A program made the translations under genes and the position numbers. The notes below the pieces were generated by a model. That model was not told the DNA's origin and ran no database searches. It worked only from the letters and a program-made list of their open reading frames with translations. A stretch of DNA of 64,000 nucleotides. Origin: JBOFDK01 sp051656485 (GTDB taxonomy: Bacteria; Bacillota; Clostridia; Lachnospirales; Cellulosilyticaceae). Position 1 is the first letter of the stretch, and every line of letters begins with the position of its first letter. The stretch is taken from positions 1 through 64,000 of the forward strand of contig JBOGBZ010000004.1 in assembly GCA_051656485.1 (NCBI GenBank), read 5' to 3'. Positions 43,928 to 51,830 of the stretch are shown here, one piece after another.

Positions 43928-44944
43928 TCAAGTGTAGATAGGGTTATACCCCAAGATTTTAAAATAAAGCTTTGGTGGTATTTTCGTCGAAAGAGGGATA
44001 TTATAACCGCTAATGCCTCCCTCAATTGAGTGCTGTGCCACAAGGACGTCCACGATTTCTTGCTTTGTATCATCTTTATAGATAAGTTCCATCACCAGCA
44101 TACTATGTGTCGTTTTTTCCAACGTTCCGAGTTGGATGACATCTCCTGGCACCATATGTTGTAAATCTGAAAGTTTTGCCACTAAGCCGTAGCCTTTATT
44201 ATTGAGCATATAGAATTTAAATGCATCAGCACTGGTCCAACTAGGTGTTCGGTAGTCATCTGAATACCAGTACCATTTTTTCATGACGTCTTCCCCTTGG
44301 TTATCAAAAGGAATATTGCCTGCATAAAGACATTGGGATACAAAATTTGTACAATCACCACCATATCCGCCATAATACTTCCATTTCTGGGTATTGGGTG
44401 TGATGGCATATTGCTTTGCATAAGCTACTGCTTTTTCTCTGTTATACGCACCTTTTACTTCTTTTTCCTCTTTTCTTTCTCTGATGAGCCCTCTTTCTTG
44501 TCTTCTCCTTTTTTTGCCTTTGCTTTCCATTTTATACATTTCTTCATCGACTTTGTTTTCTATATACCATCGTTTGTATTTACTTGTCAGTTCTATTTCC
44601 TGATAACCACTGCATAAGATGGCACTTGGTGTGTATCCTTCATAATCCATTCGACTATAAACTTTCAGCGCCACTCTTGCAGCCGTTCCATAAATCACGA
44701 TGGAATGCCATTCAATAGTGACTTGTGGTTGCTGAAAGAGCAGTGATAAAGGCTGTTCTTTATTATGCTGGATTTGATTTTGCAGTAGCATCCACTCTTT
44801 TTTATACAGCTTATTGCCTCTAAATGTCGTAGCAAAAAAATGTTGCATTTTATAAGGATTCCTATTTTGTTGCCCCAGCATTTCATAGTATACCCTGTAG
44901 TATTGTTGAATTATTTCTTTTATTTGGGTCCACGCATCAACCAC
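43928..44944 (-). CDS. Putative amidase-domain protein (Amidase_6)
   Basis: A 338-residue protein whose C-terminal half is the clostridial amidase_6 (NlpC/CHAP-like) domain: YGGYGGDCTNFVSQCLYAG carries the catalytic Cys (about residue 202) and KTTHSMLVMEL the His. The N-terminal half (about 1-130) is the usual helical pro-region; a highly basic KGKKRRRQERG segment links them. There is no signal peptide, so it acts in the cytosol, mother cell or after lysis. The start codon appears to be GTG at 44944. Its place next to spoIIE suggests a spore or cell-wall role (inference). Confidence 0.8.
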   Translation of the reverse strand: MVDAWTQIKEIIQQYYRVYYEMLGQQNRNPYKMQHFFATTFRGNKLYKKEWMLLQNQIQHNKEQPLSLLFQQPQVTIEWHSIVIYGTAARVALKVYSRMDYEGYTPSAILCSGYQEIELTSKYKRWYIENKVDEEMYKMESKGKKRRRQERGLIRERKEEKEVKGAYNREKAVAYAKQYAITPNTQKWKYYGGYGGDCTNFVSQCLYAGNIPFDNQGEDVMKKWYWYSDDYRTPSWTSADAFKFYMLNNKGYGLVAKLSDLQHMVPGDVIQLGTLEKTTHSMLVMELIYKDDTKQEIVDVLVAQHSIEGGISGYNIPLSTKIPPKLYFKILGYNPIYT

Positions 44945-45075
44945 ATCCTCACCCCTTCCTTTTTGTTTATCCTATGTATGGCTCCAAGTTATTATCAGTA
45001 TTTTATGCCTTTGTTTTACAATCTTCCTAAGAAATGTTAAGATGGAAACATATCATATTTAAAAGGAGAACTTCT

Positions 45076-45822
45076 ATGAATGAAAAATTAATCGCAAAAG
45101 TTGACGGCAGAATGATTACCGAGGCCGACCTCAATGCACTTATCCAAAACCTAGGTCCTAATGCATCACGTTTTGCAAATGCAGATGGTCGCAAAAAACT
45201 TATCGAAGAACTTGTTACACAAGAACTTTTCTACTCTGATGCTGTAGAAACTGGCTTAGATAAAGAAGAAGCTTTCGTTGTCGCTTTAGAGCAAATGAAG
45301 AGCAACCTTCTTAAGCAATATGCACTCAACAAACTTCTTTCTAACATCACTGTTTCTGATGAAGAAGCACGTGCACACTTCGACCAAAACCCTGATATGT
45401 TCAAAGCACAACCTTCTGCACGTGCTAGCCATATCTTAGTTCAGACACAAGAAGAAGCTGACAGTATCGCAAAAGAAATCGCAGAAGGTCTTGCATTTGA
45501 AGATGCTGCTGTAAAATACTCACTTTGTCCTTCAAAAGAAAGAGGCGGTGATTTAGGAGAATTCAGCACTGGTCAAATGGTTCCTGAATTTGAGCAAGCT
45601 GTATTCGCTATGAAAGATGGCGATATTTCTGCTCCTGTCCAAACACAATTTGGTTTCCACTTAATCAAAGCTGGAGCTATCAAAGATGCTCCAGAAGTTA
45701 AATTCGAAGAAGTAATCGACCAAGTGAAAAACTACTGTGCTTCTGTAAAAACAAATGTTGTTTATGCTGAAAAGCAAGCAGAACTTAAGCAAAAATACGC
45801 TGTAGAAATGATCGAAGCTTAA
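45076..45822 (+). CDS. Peptidyl-prolyl isomerase, PpiC/parvulin type (cytosolic)
   Basis: SurA/PrsA-like foldase of 248 residues: an N-terminal helical SurA-like part and a parvulin domain at about 118-210 (ASHILVQTQEEADSIA, KYSLCPSKERGGDLGEFSTGQMVPEFEQAVF, TQFGFHLIKAG). There is no signal peptide or lipobox, unlike the lipoprotein paralogue at 56167-57249, so it is probably cytosolic. The ATG at 45076 follows AAGGAG by 8 bases. It is monocistronic with a strong terminator. Confidence 0.9.
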   Translation: MNEKLIAKVDGRMITEADLNALIQNLGPNASRFANADGRKKLIEELVTQELFYSDAVETGLDKEEAFVVALEQMKSNLLKQYALNKLLSNITVSDEEARAHFDQNPDMFKAQPSARASHILVQTQEEADSIAKEIAEGLAFEDAAVKYSLCPSKERGGDLGEFSTGQMVPEFEQAVFAMKDGDISAPVQTQFGFHLIKAGAIKDAPEVKFEEVIDQVKNYCASVKTNVVYAEKQAELKQKYAVEMIEA

Positions 45823-45827
45823 GATAA

Positions 45828-45863
45828 AAAAATGCCGTAAGACGTGTCGTCTACGGCATTTTT
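45828..45863 (+). terminator. Terminator after the PpiC-like gene
   Basis: 12-bp stem AAAAATGCCGTA/TACGGCATTTTT extended by an inner GACG/CGTC helix, 5 bases past the stop. Confidence 0.92.
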
Positions 45864-45919
45864 GTTTATTTTGTACATTTTTAAATTAGTTTATCTTATT
45901 TTTTTAGAACTCTGTGTTG

Positions 45920-45949
45920 TTGACATTTGTTTGTACTCTTGTTTATAAT
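45920..45949 (+). promoter_or_regulatory. Sigma-A promoter of the methionine T-box/metNIQ operon
   Basis: TTGACA (45920-45925), 18-bp spacer, TATAAT (45944-45949): two consensus hexamers, just upstream of the T-box leader. Confidence 0.85.
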
Positions 45950-45956
45950 ACTAACT

Positions 45957-46256
45957 AATTACACAACTTAAAAGCTTTGAAAAGAAGAGTACGTAATGAG
46001 GCAATTTACAGAGAACCTGTGTGTGGTGAGAGCAGGCGATTAAGTCATTACTGAAGATGGTCTTGGAGCAGCGTACCGAGGTAGTTTTGGCTACTTAGGC
46101 TACGACGGGGGCGCCCGTTATAGCGATAAAGTATAATACACATTGTGTACGTACTTGAGGAGGCTTGTACCGCGAGGTATAAGCGAATAAAGGTGGTAAC
46201 ACGACGGCTTATGCCCTCGTCCTTTAATGCATGCATTAAAGGACGAGGGCTTTTTT
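45957..46256 (+). promoter_or_regulatory. T-box riboswitch, methionine specific by context
   Basis: A 300-base leader before metNIQ. The T-box core AAAGGTGGTAACACG (46189-46203) is followed by a terminator stem that is a perfect 38-bp palindrome (46213-46250) and six T. The Stem I distal part GGTGAGAGCAGG (46025-46036) precedes GAAGATGGTC, whose ATG at 46057-46059 is the likely specifier, matching uncharged tRNA-Met. Uncharged tRNA would favour the antiterminator and turn on methionine uptake. Confidence 0.88.
46213..46256 (+). terminator. Regulated terminator of the T-box leader
   Basis: Arms 46213-46231 and 46232-46250 (GCCCTCGTCC...GGACGAGGGC) are perfect reverse complements, followed by TTTTTT. 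The left arm overlaps the T-box antiterminator partner. Confidence 0.93.
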
Positions 46257-46303
46257 GATTTTATTTTTAAATTTATTCCATTACTTTATCCGAGGTGACA
46301 ATC

Positions 46304-47032
46304 ATGATTCGAGCAACTAATCTTACAAAAACTTTTGGGACTTCTACACAGAAACTCAATGTACTGAACAACATCAATCTCCATATTAATCATGGTGATA
46401 TTACAGGTATTATAGGACTAAGTGGCGCTGGCAAAAGTACACTCCTTCGCATTATAGGCGGATTAGATGTGCCTACAAGTGGCAACATCATCGTCAATGG
46501 CAAAACACTTCTGAACTTGACTTCTAGAGAGAAGATTAATTTTCACAAAGAAGTGGGCACCGTCTTTCAGGGCTATAACCTCATGCTTCAAAAGACAGTG
46601 GCGGAGAATGTAGCACTTCCACTTGAGATTGATAAACACCCAAAAGACTACATAACAAGAAGAGTCTCTGAGCTCCTCCAACTTGTAGGCCTAGAGGATA
46701 AAGCTACAAGCTATCCTAGTAAACTCAGTGGTGGCCAAAAGCAACGTGTCGCTATTGCCCGTGCACTTGTAAACAATCCGAAGTTACTTTTATGTGATGA
46801 ACCTACTTCCGCACTGGACTGCATCACCACGAAAGCTATCTTAGATTTACTGGCACACATTAATAAAACGCTAGGTGTAACCATCGTCATCATCACCCAT
46901 GATATCGATGTGGTTAAAAGCATATGTACCGATGTGGTTGTACTGCACGAAGCCGAAGTGGCTGAGGCTGGTCCTCTTTCATCCATCTTAGCTCAGGCTA
47001 CCCATCCCATTACCCAACAATTTCTCATTTAA
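46304..47032 (+). CDS. metN: Methionine ABC transporter ATP-binding protein, short form
   Basis: ATPase of the MetNIQ importer. Walker A GLSGAGKST (about 39-47), signature LSGGQKQRVAIARAL, Walker B LLLCDEPTSALD and the H-loop IITHD are intact. The ATG at 46304 follows GAGGTG; a GTG at 46295 is in frame but overlaps that site. At 242 residues it lacks the C-terminal NIL/ACT-like domain (about 100 residues) through which cytoplasmic methionine inhibits E. coli MetN, so control is likely left to the T-box alone (inference). Confidence 0.9.
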   Translation: MIRATNLTKTFGTSTQKLNVLNNINLHINHGDITGIIGLSGAGKSTLLRIIGGLDVPTSGNIIVNGKTLLNLTSREKINFHKEVGTVFQGYNLMLQKTVAENVALPLEIDKHPKDYITRRVSELLQLVGLEDKATSYPSKLSGGQKQRVAIARALVNNPKLLLCDEPTSALDCITTKAILDLLAHINKTLGVTIVIITHDIDVVKSICTDVVVLHEAEVAEAGPLSSILAQATHPITQQFLI

Positions 47033-47044
47033 AGGAGTGATACC

Positions 47045-47707
47045 ATGAATCTATCAGCTTATACAGATCTTTTATTACAAGGAACGTTAGAAACCCTCTA
47101 TATGACAGTACTATCTACCTGCTTCGCTTATATCTTAGGTTTACCGTTAGGTATTCTTATGGTCATTACCCAGCCGGGGCATCTTAGACCTAATCGCTTT
47201 ATCCAAAGTGTGGTGGGATGGTTTATTAATATCGGTAGATCCATACCTTTTTTAATTCTTATCGTTGCTCTCTTTCCTCTTACAAAAGTTATCGTAGGGA
47301 AGAGCATCGGTTCCACCGCCGCTATCGTTCCACTCGTGATAGGGGCAGCACCTTTTATTGCCAGACTTATCGAAAGTTCTCTTTCCGAGTTAGATATGAG
47401 CCTCATTGAATCCGCGCGCGCAATGGGCTGTACGACTTGGCAAGTTATCCATAAAGTAATGCTTCCCGAAGCACTTCCATCTATCGTCCGTGGCCTATCT
47501 ATTTCTATGATTACACTCATTGGCTATTCAGCTATGGCTGGTACTGTTGGTGGAGGTGGCCTTGGTGATATCGCCATTCGTTATGGCTATCACCGCTATG
47601 ACTACTCAGTAATGCTCCTTACAATCATTATTCTTATTTTACTTGTACAAAGCATTCAACTTATCTTTAATACCTTAGCAAATAAGTTAGACAAGAAAAA
47701 ACACTAA
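47045..47707 (+). CDS. metI: Methionine ABC transporter permease
   Basis: Membrane subunit of the D/L-methionine importer, 220 residues with five spans. The EAA-type coupling loop ESARAMGCTTWQVIHKVMLPEALPSIVRG (about 119-147) and GTVGGGGLGDIAIRYGYHRYD are characteristic of MetI. It lies 12 bp after metN with AAAGGAG before the ATG. Confidence 0.95.
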   Translation: MNLSAYTDLLLQGTLETLYMTVLSTCFAYILGLPLGILMVITQPGHLRPNRFIQSVVGWFINIGRSIPFLILIVALFPLTKVIVGKSIGSTAAIVPLVIGAAPFIARLIESSLSELDMSLIESARAMGCTTWQVIHKVMLPEALPSIVRGLSISMITLIGYSAMAGTVGGGGLGDIAIRYGYHRYDYSVMLLTIIILILLVQSIQLIFNTLANKLDKKKH

Positions 47708-47744
47708 ATCAAATAATTTTATAAATCGAAAGGATGATTTTATC

Positions 47745-48554
47745 ATGAAAAAATTAACTCAAACACTCGTTATACTTTCTCTTGCACTTGTAGCCCTTAC
47801 TGGCTGTGCCTCTAATGCTTCAAAAAATACCACAACCCTTACAGTAGGTGCATCACCTGTACCTCACGCTGAAATCCTTGAATATTCAAAGCCTCTTCTT
47901 GCTGAAGAAGGCATTACCTTAGACATTAAAGTTTTTACAGATTATGTCCTTCCAAACACAGCCCTTGAGAGTGGTGACTTAGATGCCAACTACTTCCAGC
48001 ACCAACCTTACCTTGATTCCTTTAATGAAAACAATGGTACTTCTATTGTTTCTGTAGCATCGATCCACTTTGAACCATTAGGTATCTATCCTGGTAAAAG
48101 CACATCTTTAGACAACATCCAAAAAGGTGCTACTATCGCCCTTCCTAATGATGTGACTAACGAAGCTCGTGCCTTACAACTTCTTGAAAGCTTAGAACTC
48201 ATCTCACTTGATGCATCTAAAGGCTTAGAAGCAACGATTCACGACATTACTTCTAACCCTCTAGAACTTCAATTCAAAGAATTAGAAGCTGCTACAATCC
48301 CTCGTGCTTTAGATGATGTGGACTTTGCTGTTATCAATGGTAACTACGCTTTAGATGCTGGCCTTGCAGACCAAGTTCTAGCAAGTGAAGAAAGCTCTTC
48401 TGAAGGCGCAAAAACATTTGCAAACATCCTTGCTACACGCGAAGATTCTGCATCTAACGAAAATCTCCAAAAGCTTGTAACAATACTCACTAGCGATGAA
48501 GTCCAAAACTACATTACTGAGCATTATGATGGTGTTGTTGTACCTTTCAACTAA
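47745..48554 (+). CDS. metQ: Methionine-binding lipoprotein
   Basis: Substrate-binding component of MetNIQ (NlpA family), 269 residues. Signal peptide and lipobox LTGC (Cys21), then TLTVGASPVPHAEILEYSKPLL, LESGDLDANYFQHQPYLDSF and INGNYALDAGL, which line the ligand site in the family. GAAAGGATG precedes the start. Confidence 0.95.
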   Translation: MKKLTQTLVILSLALVALTGCASNASKNTTTLTVGASPVPHAEILEYSKPLLAEEGITLDIKVFTDYVLPNTALESGDLDANYFQHQPYLDSFNENNGTSIVSVASIHFEPLGIYPGKSTSLDNIQKGATIALPNDVTNEARALQLLESLELISLDASKGLEATIHDITSNPLELQFKELEAATIPRALDDVDFAVINGNYALDAGLADQVLASEESSSEGAKTFANILATREDSASNENLQKLVTILTSDEVQNYITEHYDGVVVPFN

Positions 48555-48572
48555 TTTTGTACATTTTTTTGA

Positions 48573-48623
48573 CTTCTAATTAATCTTTATAAATGTTACA
48601 ATATTTAATAGATTAATTAGAAG
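48573..48623 (+). promoter_or_regulatory. 14-bp inverted repeat overlapping the ribosome site of the stalk protein
   Basis: CTTCTAATTAATCT (48573-48586) and AGATTAATTAGAAG (48610-48623) are perfect reverse complements with a 23-base spacer. The right arm runs into the ribosome site (GAAGGAG), so a hairpin would hide it; the region also contains TTGACT and TACAAT elements, so an operator is equally possible. Confidence 0.55.
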
Positions 48624-48633
48624 GAGCGATATT

Positions 48634-49293
48634 ATGTTTGAAAAAGTAAAACCTTATTTAACCTCTAAGTTGGTTCTAGGCGGTGTACTTGTAGTTGCTC
48701 TTCTCTCGCTTCTACTTGTACCCCGTCTTTTTATGCCTTCTAAACCTGCTGAACCTACACCACCTCTACTAGATGCGACACCTACACCATCACCTACTGC
48801 AACCGAATCTGATGTCGTTTCTACAGATATCCATATCAAAACTTTAGAAATACTTATGTTTGAACCGTCTGACCTTATTGATGTGGATAAGTCTGCTACC
48901 TTTGATACTATTTCAGTGTTTTTAGACGGACAACCTGTACCCATTAATGCTAGACCTTTCAGCTATGAGACTCGTGTGTATCTTCCTTTAAGACAAGTAG
49001 GCGAAGCACTTAATGTTAAGATCGGTTGGAATGCTGAGCATTCTACAGCTATCGTAGAAACCCCAACGGTAAGACTAGAACTTCCTGTTGGCTACAGAAA
49101 AGCTAACCGCATCTATAAGAATGATCCAGAGAACGGCGAACTACTAAGTATTGACCTTACAAGCACCAAAGTAGGTACTATTCTCTATAATGATACCACT
49201 TATCTTCCTATTCGCTTCACAGCTGAAGCTTTAGGCTTTAATGTAAAATTCGATGATGGTAACTCTACTGTTCTCTTTACAAGTCCGCAATAA
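48634..49293 (+). CDS. Membrane-anchored copper-amine-oxidase-type stalk-domain protein
   Basis: A 219-residue surface protein. One N-terminal span (about 11-30, uncleaved anchor likely), a Pro/Thr-rich linker (KPAEPTPPLLDATPTPSPTATES), then a stalk domain at about 85-215 with two repeats (SYETRVYLPLRQVGEALNVKIGWN and NDTTYLPIRFTAEALGFNVKFDD). No catalytic residues are evident. It is one of three proteins with this domain in the window. Expression may be affected by the inverted repeat over its ribosome site. Confidence 0.83.
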   Translation: MFEKVKPYLTSKLVLGGVLVVALLSLLLVPRLFMPSKPAEPTPPLLDATPTPSPTATESDVVSTDIHIKTLEILMFEPSDLIDVDKSATFDTISVFLDGQPVPINARPFSYETRVYLPLRQVGEALNVKIGWNAEHSTAIVETPTVRLELPVGYRKANRIYKNDPENGELLSIDLTSTKVGTILYNDTTYLPIRFTAEALGFNVKFDDGNSTVLFTSPQ

Positions 49294-49295
49294 AC

Positions 49296-49336
49296 AAAAA
49301 ACTGCATGAATGCGATAAGCATTCATGCAGTTTTTT
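49296..49336. terminator. Bidirectional terminator (stalk gene / tRNAs)
   Basis: Perfect 18-bp stem AAAAAACTGCATGAATGC/GCATTCATGCAGTTTTTT with a 5-base loop; serves the plus-strand gene and the minus-strand tRNA pair. Confidence 0.93.
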
Positions 49337-49350
49337 TCGGCAAAATAAAA

Positions 49351-49423
49351 TGGTCGCTATAGGGCTCGAACCTATGACCCCCTGCTTGTAAGGCAGGTGC
49401 TCTCCCAGCTGAGCTAAGCGACC
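49351..49423 (-). tRNA. tRNA-Val (anticodon TAC)
   Basis: Minus-strand cloverleaf: acceptor GGTCGCT/AGCGACC, D arm GCTCAGCTGGGAGAGC, anticodon stem CCTGC/GCAGG with loop CTTACAA (anticodon TAC), T arm ATAGGTTCGAGCCCTAT. The CCA end is not encoded. Confidence 0.94.
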
Positions 49424-49427
49424 AAAG

Positions 49428-49501
49428 TAGCGGAAGACGGATTTGAACCGCCGACACCATGGGTATGAACCATGTGCTCTAGCCAACTGAGCTATTCCGC
49501 C
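49428..49501 (-). tRNA. tRNA-Met (anticodon CAT), probably elongator
   Basis: Minus-strand cloverleaf: acceptor GGCGGAA/TTCCGCT, D arm GCTCAGTTGGCTAGAGC, anticodon stem CATGG/CCATG with loop TTCATAC (anticodon CAT), T arm GGCGGTTCAAATCCGTC. It lacks the C1-A72 mismatch and GGG/CCC stem of the initiator. A lysidine-modified tRNA-Ile2 also carries CAT and cannot be fully excluded. It is transcribed just ahead of tRNA-Val. Confidence 0.9.
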
Positions 49502-49656
49502 ATATGTGATTATTGTCGTCTTAAGGACTTGCCTCAAGTACTTTTGTAGTATACATGATTACTTGTCATAATGCAAGTACTTTTTTGTGTTTTTATAAAA
49601 TAATTCTTGTGTCTTTATCATATACATTTAGGGAACAGTTTTTAAAGGAGCTTATT

Positions 49657-50130
49657 ATGAATGCATCATCTTATTCTTACTTACAGCCCACTTCTTCACT
49701 TGTCTTAATGCCGCCTAAAACCGAGATCATCTCAGGTATCACCACACTTTCATCGACCACTCCCCCTATCCATCATCTGATTGACTTTACCATTGAACCC
49801 GAAATAACACGGATTAAACCCTTGCATACCACCTCTGAATCTGCCGCTTTCCCACTTTCTCAGCTATCCATTGATTTGAACCTTGTGGAGACACTATCTT
49901 ATATCAATCGCACTTCTCCTTTTTCAATTCAACAATACATCGTCTCCTACCCAAAACGCCTTTATATCAATCTTCCTCCTTCAGTAGAGGGTATAGCTAC
50001 ATATGAGCTTTTAAACTCCCATACGCTATGCATCTTACCATCTATTCATACTGTTTATTCCACGCTTTTAGATGCTCATAATCTCTACAAACGCGCACTC
50101 CTTTCTTTTACATTCAAAAAGGTACAATAG
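49657..50130 (+). CDS. Hypothetical protein, unrecognised
   Basis: A 157-residue soluble protein. The ATG at 49657 follows AAAGGAG by 6 bases, so it is probably translated; the open frame upstream (from 49555) has no ribosome site. It is rich in Ser, Thr, Leu and Ile, with no cysteine pattern, signal or span, and no motif I know. The C-terminus (LDAHNLYKRALLSFTFKKVQ) is basic. It is monocistronic with a strong shared terminator. Confidence 0.6.
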   Translation: MNASSYSYLQPTSSLVLMPPKTEIISGITTLSSTTPPIHHLIDFTIEPEITRIKPLHTTSESAAFPLSQLSIDLNLVETLSYINRTSPFSIQQYIVSYPKRLYINLPPSVEGIATYELLNSHTLCILPSIHTVYSTLLDAHNLYKRALLSFTFKKVQ

Positions 50131-50168
50131 ATTCCGCCTTTATAGGGCAGAATCTATTGTACCTTTTT
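50116..50168. terminator. Bidirectional terminator between convergent genes
   Basis: Perfect 19-bp stem (50116-50134 with 50150-50168), A-run on one side and T-run on the other. It contains the stop codons of both the hypothetical protein and the MATE gene. Confidence 0.93.
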
Positions 50169-51603
50169 CGTCCGTTGTTTCATCGACTTTTTTATTGAAA
50201 GTCTTTTTATAGAAGATACCAAAACAAATCATTGTTGTGATTGCAGCTAAAATATCCGCTATTGGCTCTGCCATAAATACTGCTCCTAATTGATCTTCCA
50301 TAAACGTTGGTAATATGTAGATCAATGGTACAAGTAAGATGACTTTTCTAAGAAGTGCTAGGAATAATGAAATCTTCGCTTGCCCTAATGCTAAGAATGT
50401 CTGCTGACATGCTATCTGCGCACCAAACAGAATGATTCCTGCAAAGAAAATACGAATACTCCATGTGGTAATCTCCATAAGCTCTGGTTTGTTATTAAAA
50501 ATCTTTACCAAGATTTCTGGCACAAACATGAGTGTACTCCACATCACGACCGTATAAAACATACATGTAGCTAATAACATCTTATATGCTTTTTTTACAC
50601 GGTCCATATTCTTAGCGCCATAATTGTAACTAATAATAGGCTGTGCGCCTTGTGAAAGCCCTTGCAATGGTAGTGTAACAATTTGCATGATACTTCCCAT
50701 AATCGTCATCGCACCGATCGCTAAGTCTCCAATCCCTGGCCCTATGGCATTCCCATGTATCGCCAGTTGCTTGTTAAGCGATATAAGCACTAAACTCTCT
50801 GTCGATTGCATAATGAATGGTGATACCCCTAAGCCCATAATTGCCAAAGCAACTTTTGGTTCAGGAACCATATACTTCTTTCTTAATCGTAGATCGCTCT
50901 TTTTGCCAAAGATTTCTGTAAGCGTTTTGCTCTTGAATTTTTGATCTTTTCCGAAGAAGAACCACATAACCCATATCGCTGATACAAACTGTGCAATAAT
51001 AGTTGCTAAGGCTGCTCCTTTTACACCAAGTCCTAAACCAAAAATGAAGATAGGGTCTAGAATGATATTAATAATTGCCCCTACCATTACTGTTAGCATC
51101 CCTACTTTTGCAAACCCTTGTGTATTGATATAGGCATTCATTCCCAGTGCGATAAGTACTGCAATCGTTCCTATTAAATAAAGTGTTAAGTAGTCCTTCG
51201 CATAGCCTATGGTATTTTCACTCGCTCCGAAAGCCCATAAGATAGGCTCTTTGAATACCATCAGTACAATCGTTAATATCACCCCTATTAGAATAAGAAG
51301 TGAAAAACTATTGCTCATAATCTTCTCTGCATCTTCTTTTTTATTCTCACCCATCTTAATGGCTGCTAATGGTGCTCCACCTATACCAAAAAGAGCTGCG
51401 AATGCTGAAATAATAATAATGATTGGAAAAGCAACTCCAACACCTGCTATGGCTGTCTCCCCTGCTGGCAAACGTCCAATAAAGACTCTATCTACAATGT
51501 TATAAAGTACATTTACCAGTTGTGCTACAATGGCTGGTAATGCTAATTTAATCATTAACTTGCCTACACTATCTTTCCCTAAATCTGTCGTTTGTTTACT
51601 CAT
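50140..51603 (-). CDS. MATE-family efflux transporter
   Basis: Second MATE exporter, 487 residues, twelve spans. The start at 51603 (MSKQTTDLGKD) has GGAGAG 7 bases upstream; an in-frame ATG at 51645 does not. MATE hallmarks are PAIVAQLVNVLYNIVDRVFIGRLP and the repeated motif in the second half (SYNYGAKNMDRVKKAYK). It carries a charged C-terminal tail. It is only distantly similar to the MATE protein at 21228-22580. The substrate is unknown. Confidence 0.92.
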   Translation of the reverse strand: MSKQTTDLGKDSVGKLMIKLALPAIVAQLVNVLYNIVDRVFIGRLPAGETAIAGVGVAFPIIIIISAFAALFGIGGAPLAAIKMGENKKEDAEKIMSNSFSLLILIGVILTIVLMVFKEPILWAFGASENTIGYAKDYLTLYLIGTIAVLIALGMNAYINTQGFAKVGMLTVMVGAIINIILDPIFIFGLGLGVKGAALATIIAQFVSAIWVMWFFFGKDQKFKSKTLTEIFGKKSDLRLRKKYMVPEPKVALAIMGLGVSPFIMQSTESLVLISLNKQLAIHGNAIGPGIGDLAIGAMTIMGSIMQIVTLPLQGLSQGAQPIISYNYGAKNMDRVKKAYKMLLATCMFYTVVMWSTLMFVPEILVKIFNNKPELMEITTWSIRIFFAGIILFGAQIACQQTFLALGQAKISLFLALLRKVILLVPLIYILPTFMEDQLGAVFMAEPIADILAAITTMICFGIFYKKTFNKKVDETTDEKGTIDSAL

Positions 51604-51830
51604 GTCGATCTCTCCTTCCTTACTTCTATCGTTTTTATGCTTCAATATAATATAGTACTACATTATGTTTATAATATAAATACCTTAATTATTTTTACAT
51701 ATGTTTTTATTTTCGGAACTATTCCCCTCCCGCCTCAGTCTAACAAAATACCCCTTTATCTTTTGCAATCTTATGTCGATTTATCTTTATAGGGTATTTT
51801 ACACCAACTATCTTACTGGAGGTACTAGCT

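Noticed and set aside
45906..46256. Antisense open frame (46048-46236, minus) in the T-box leader
   Set aside because: It lies wholly inside a structured RNA leader and has no ribosome site.
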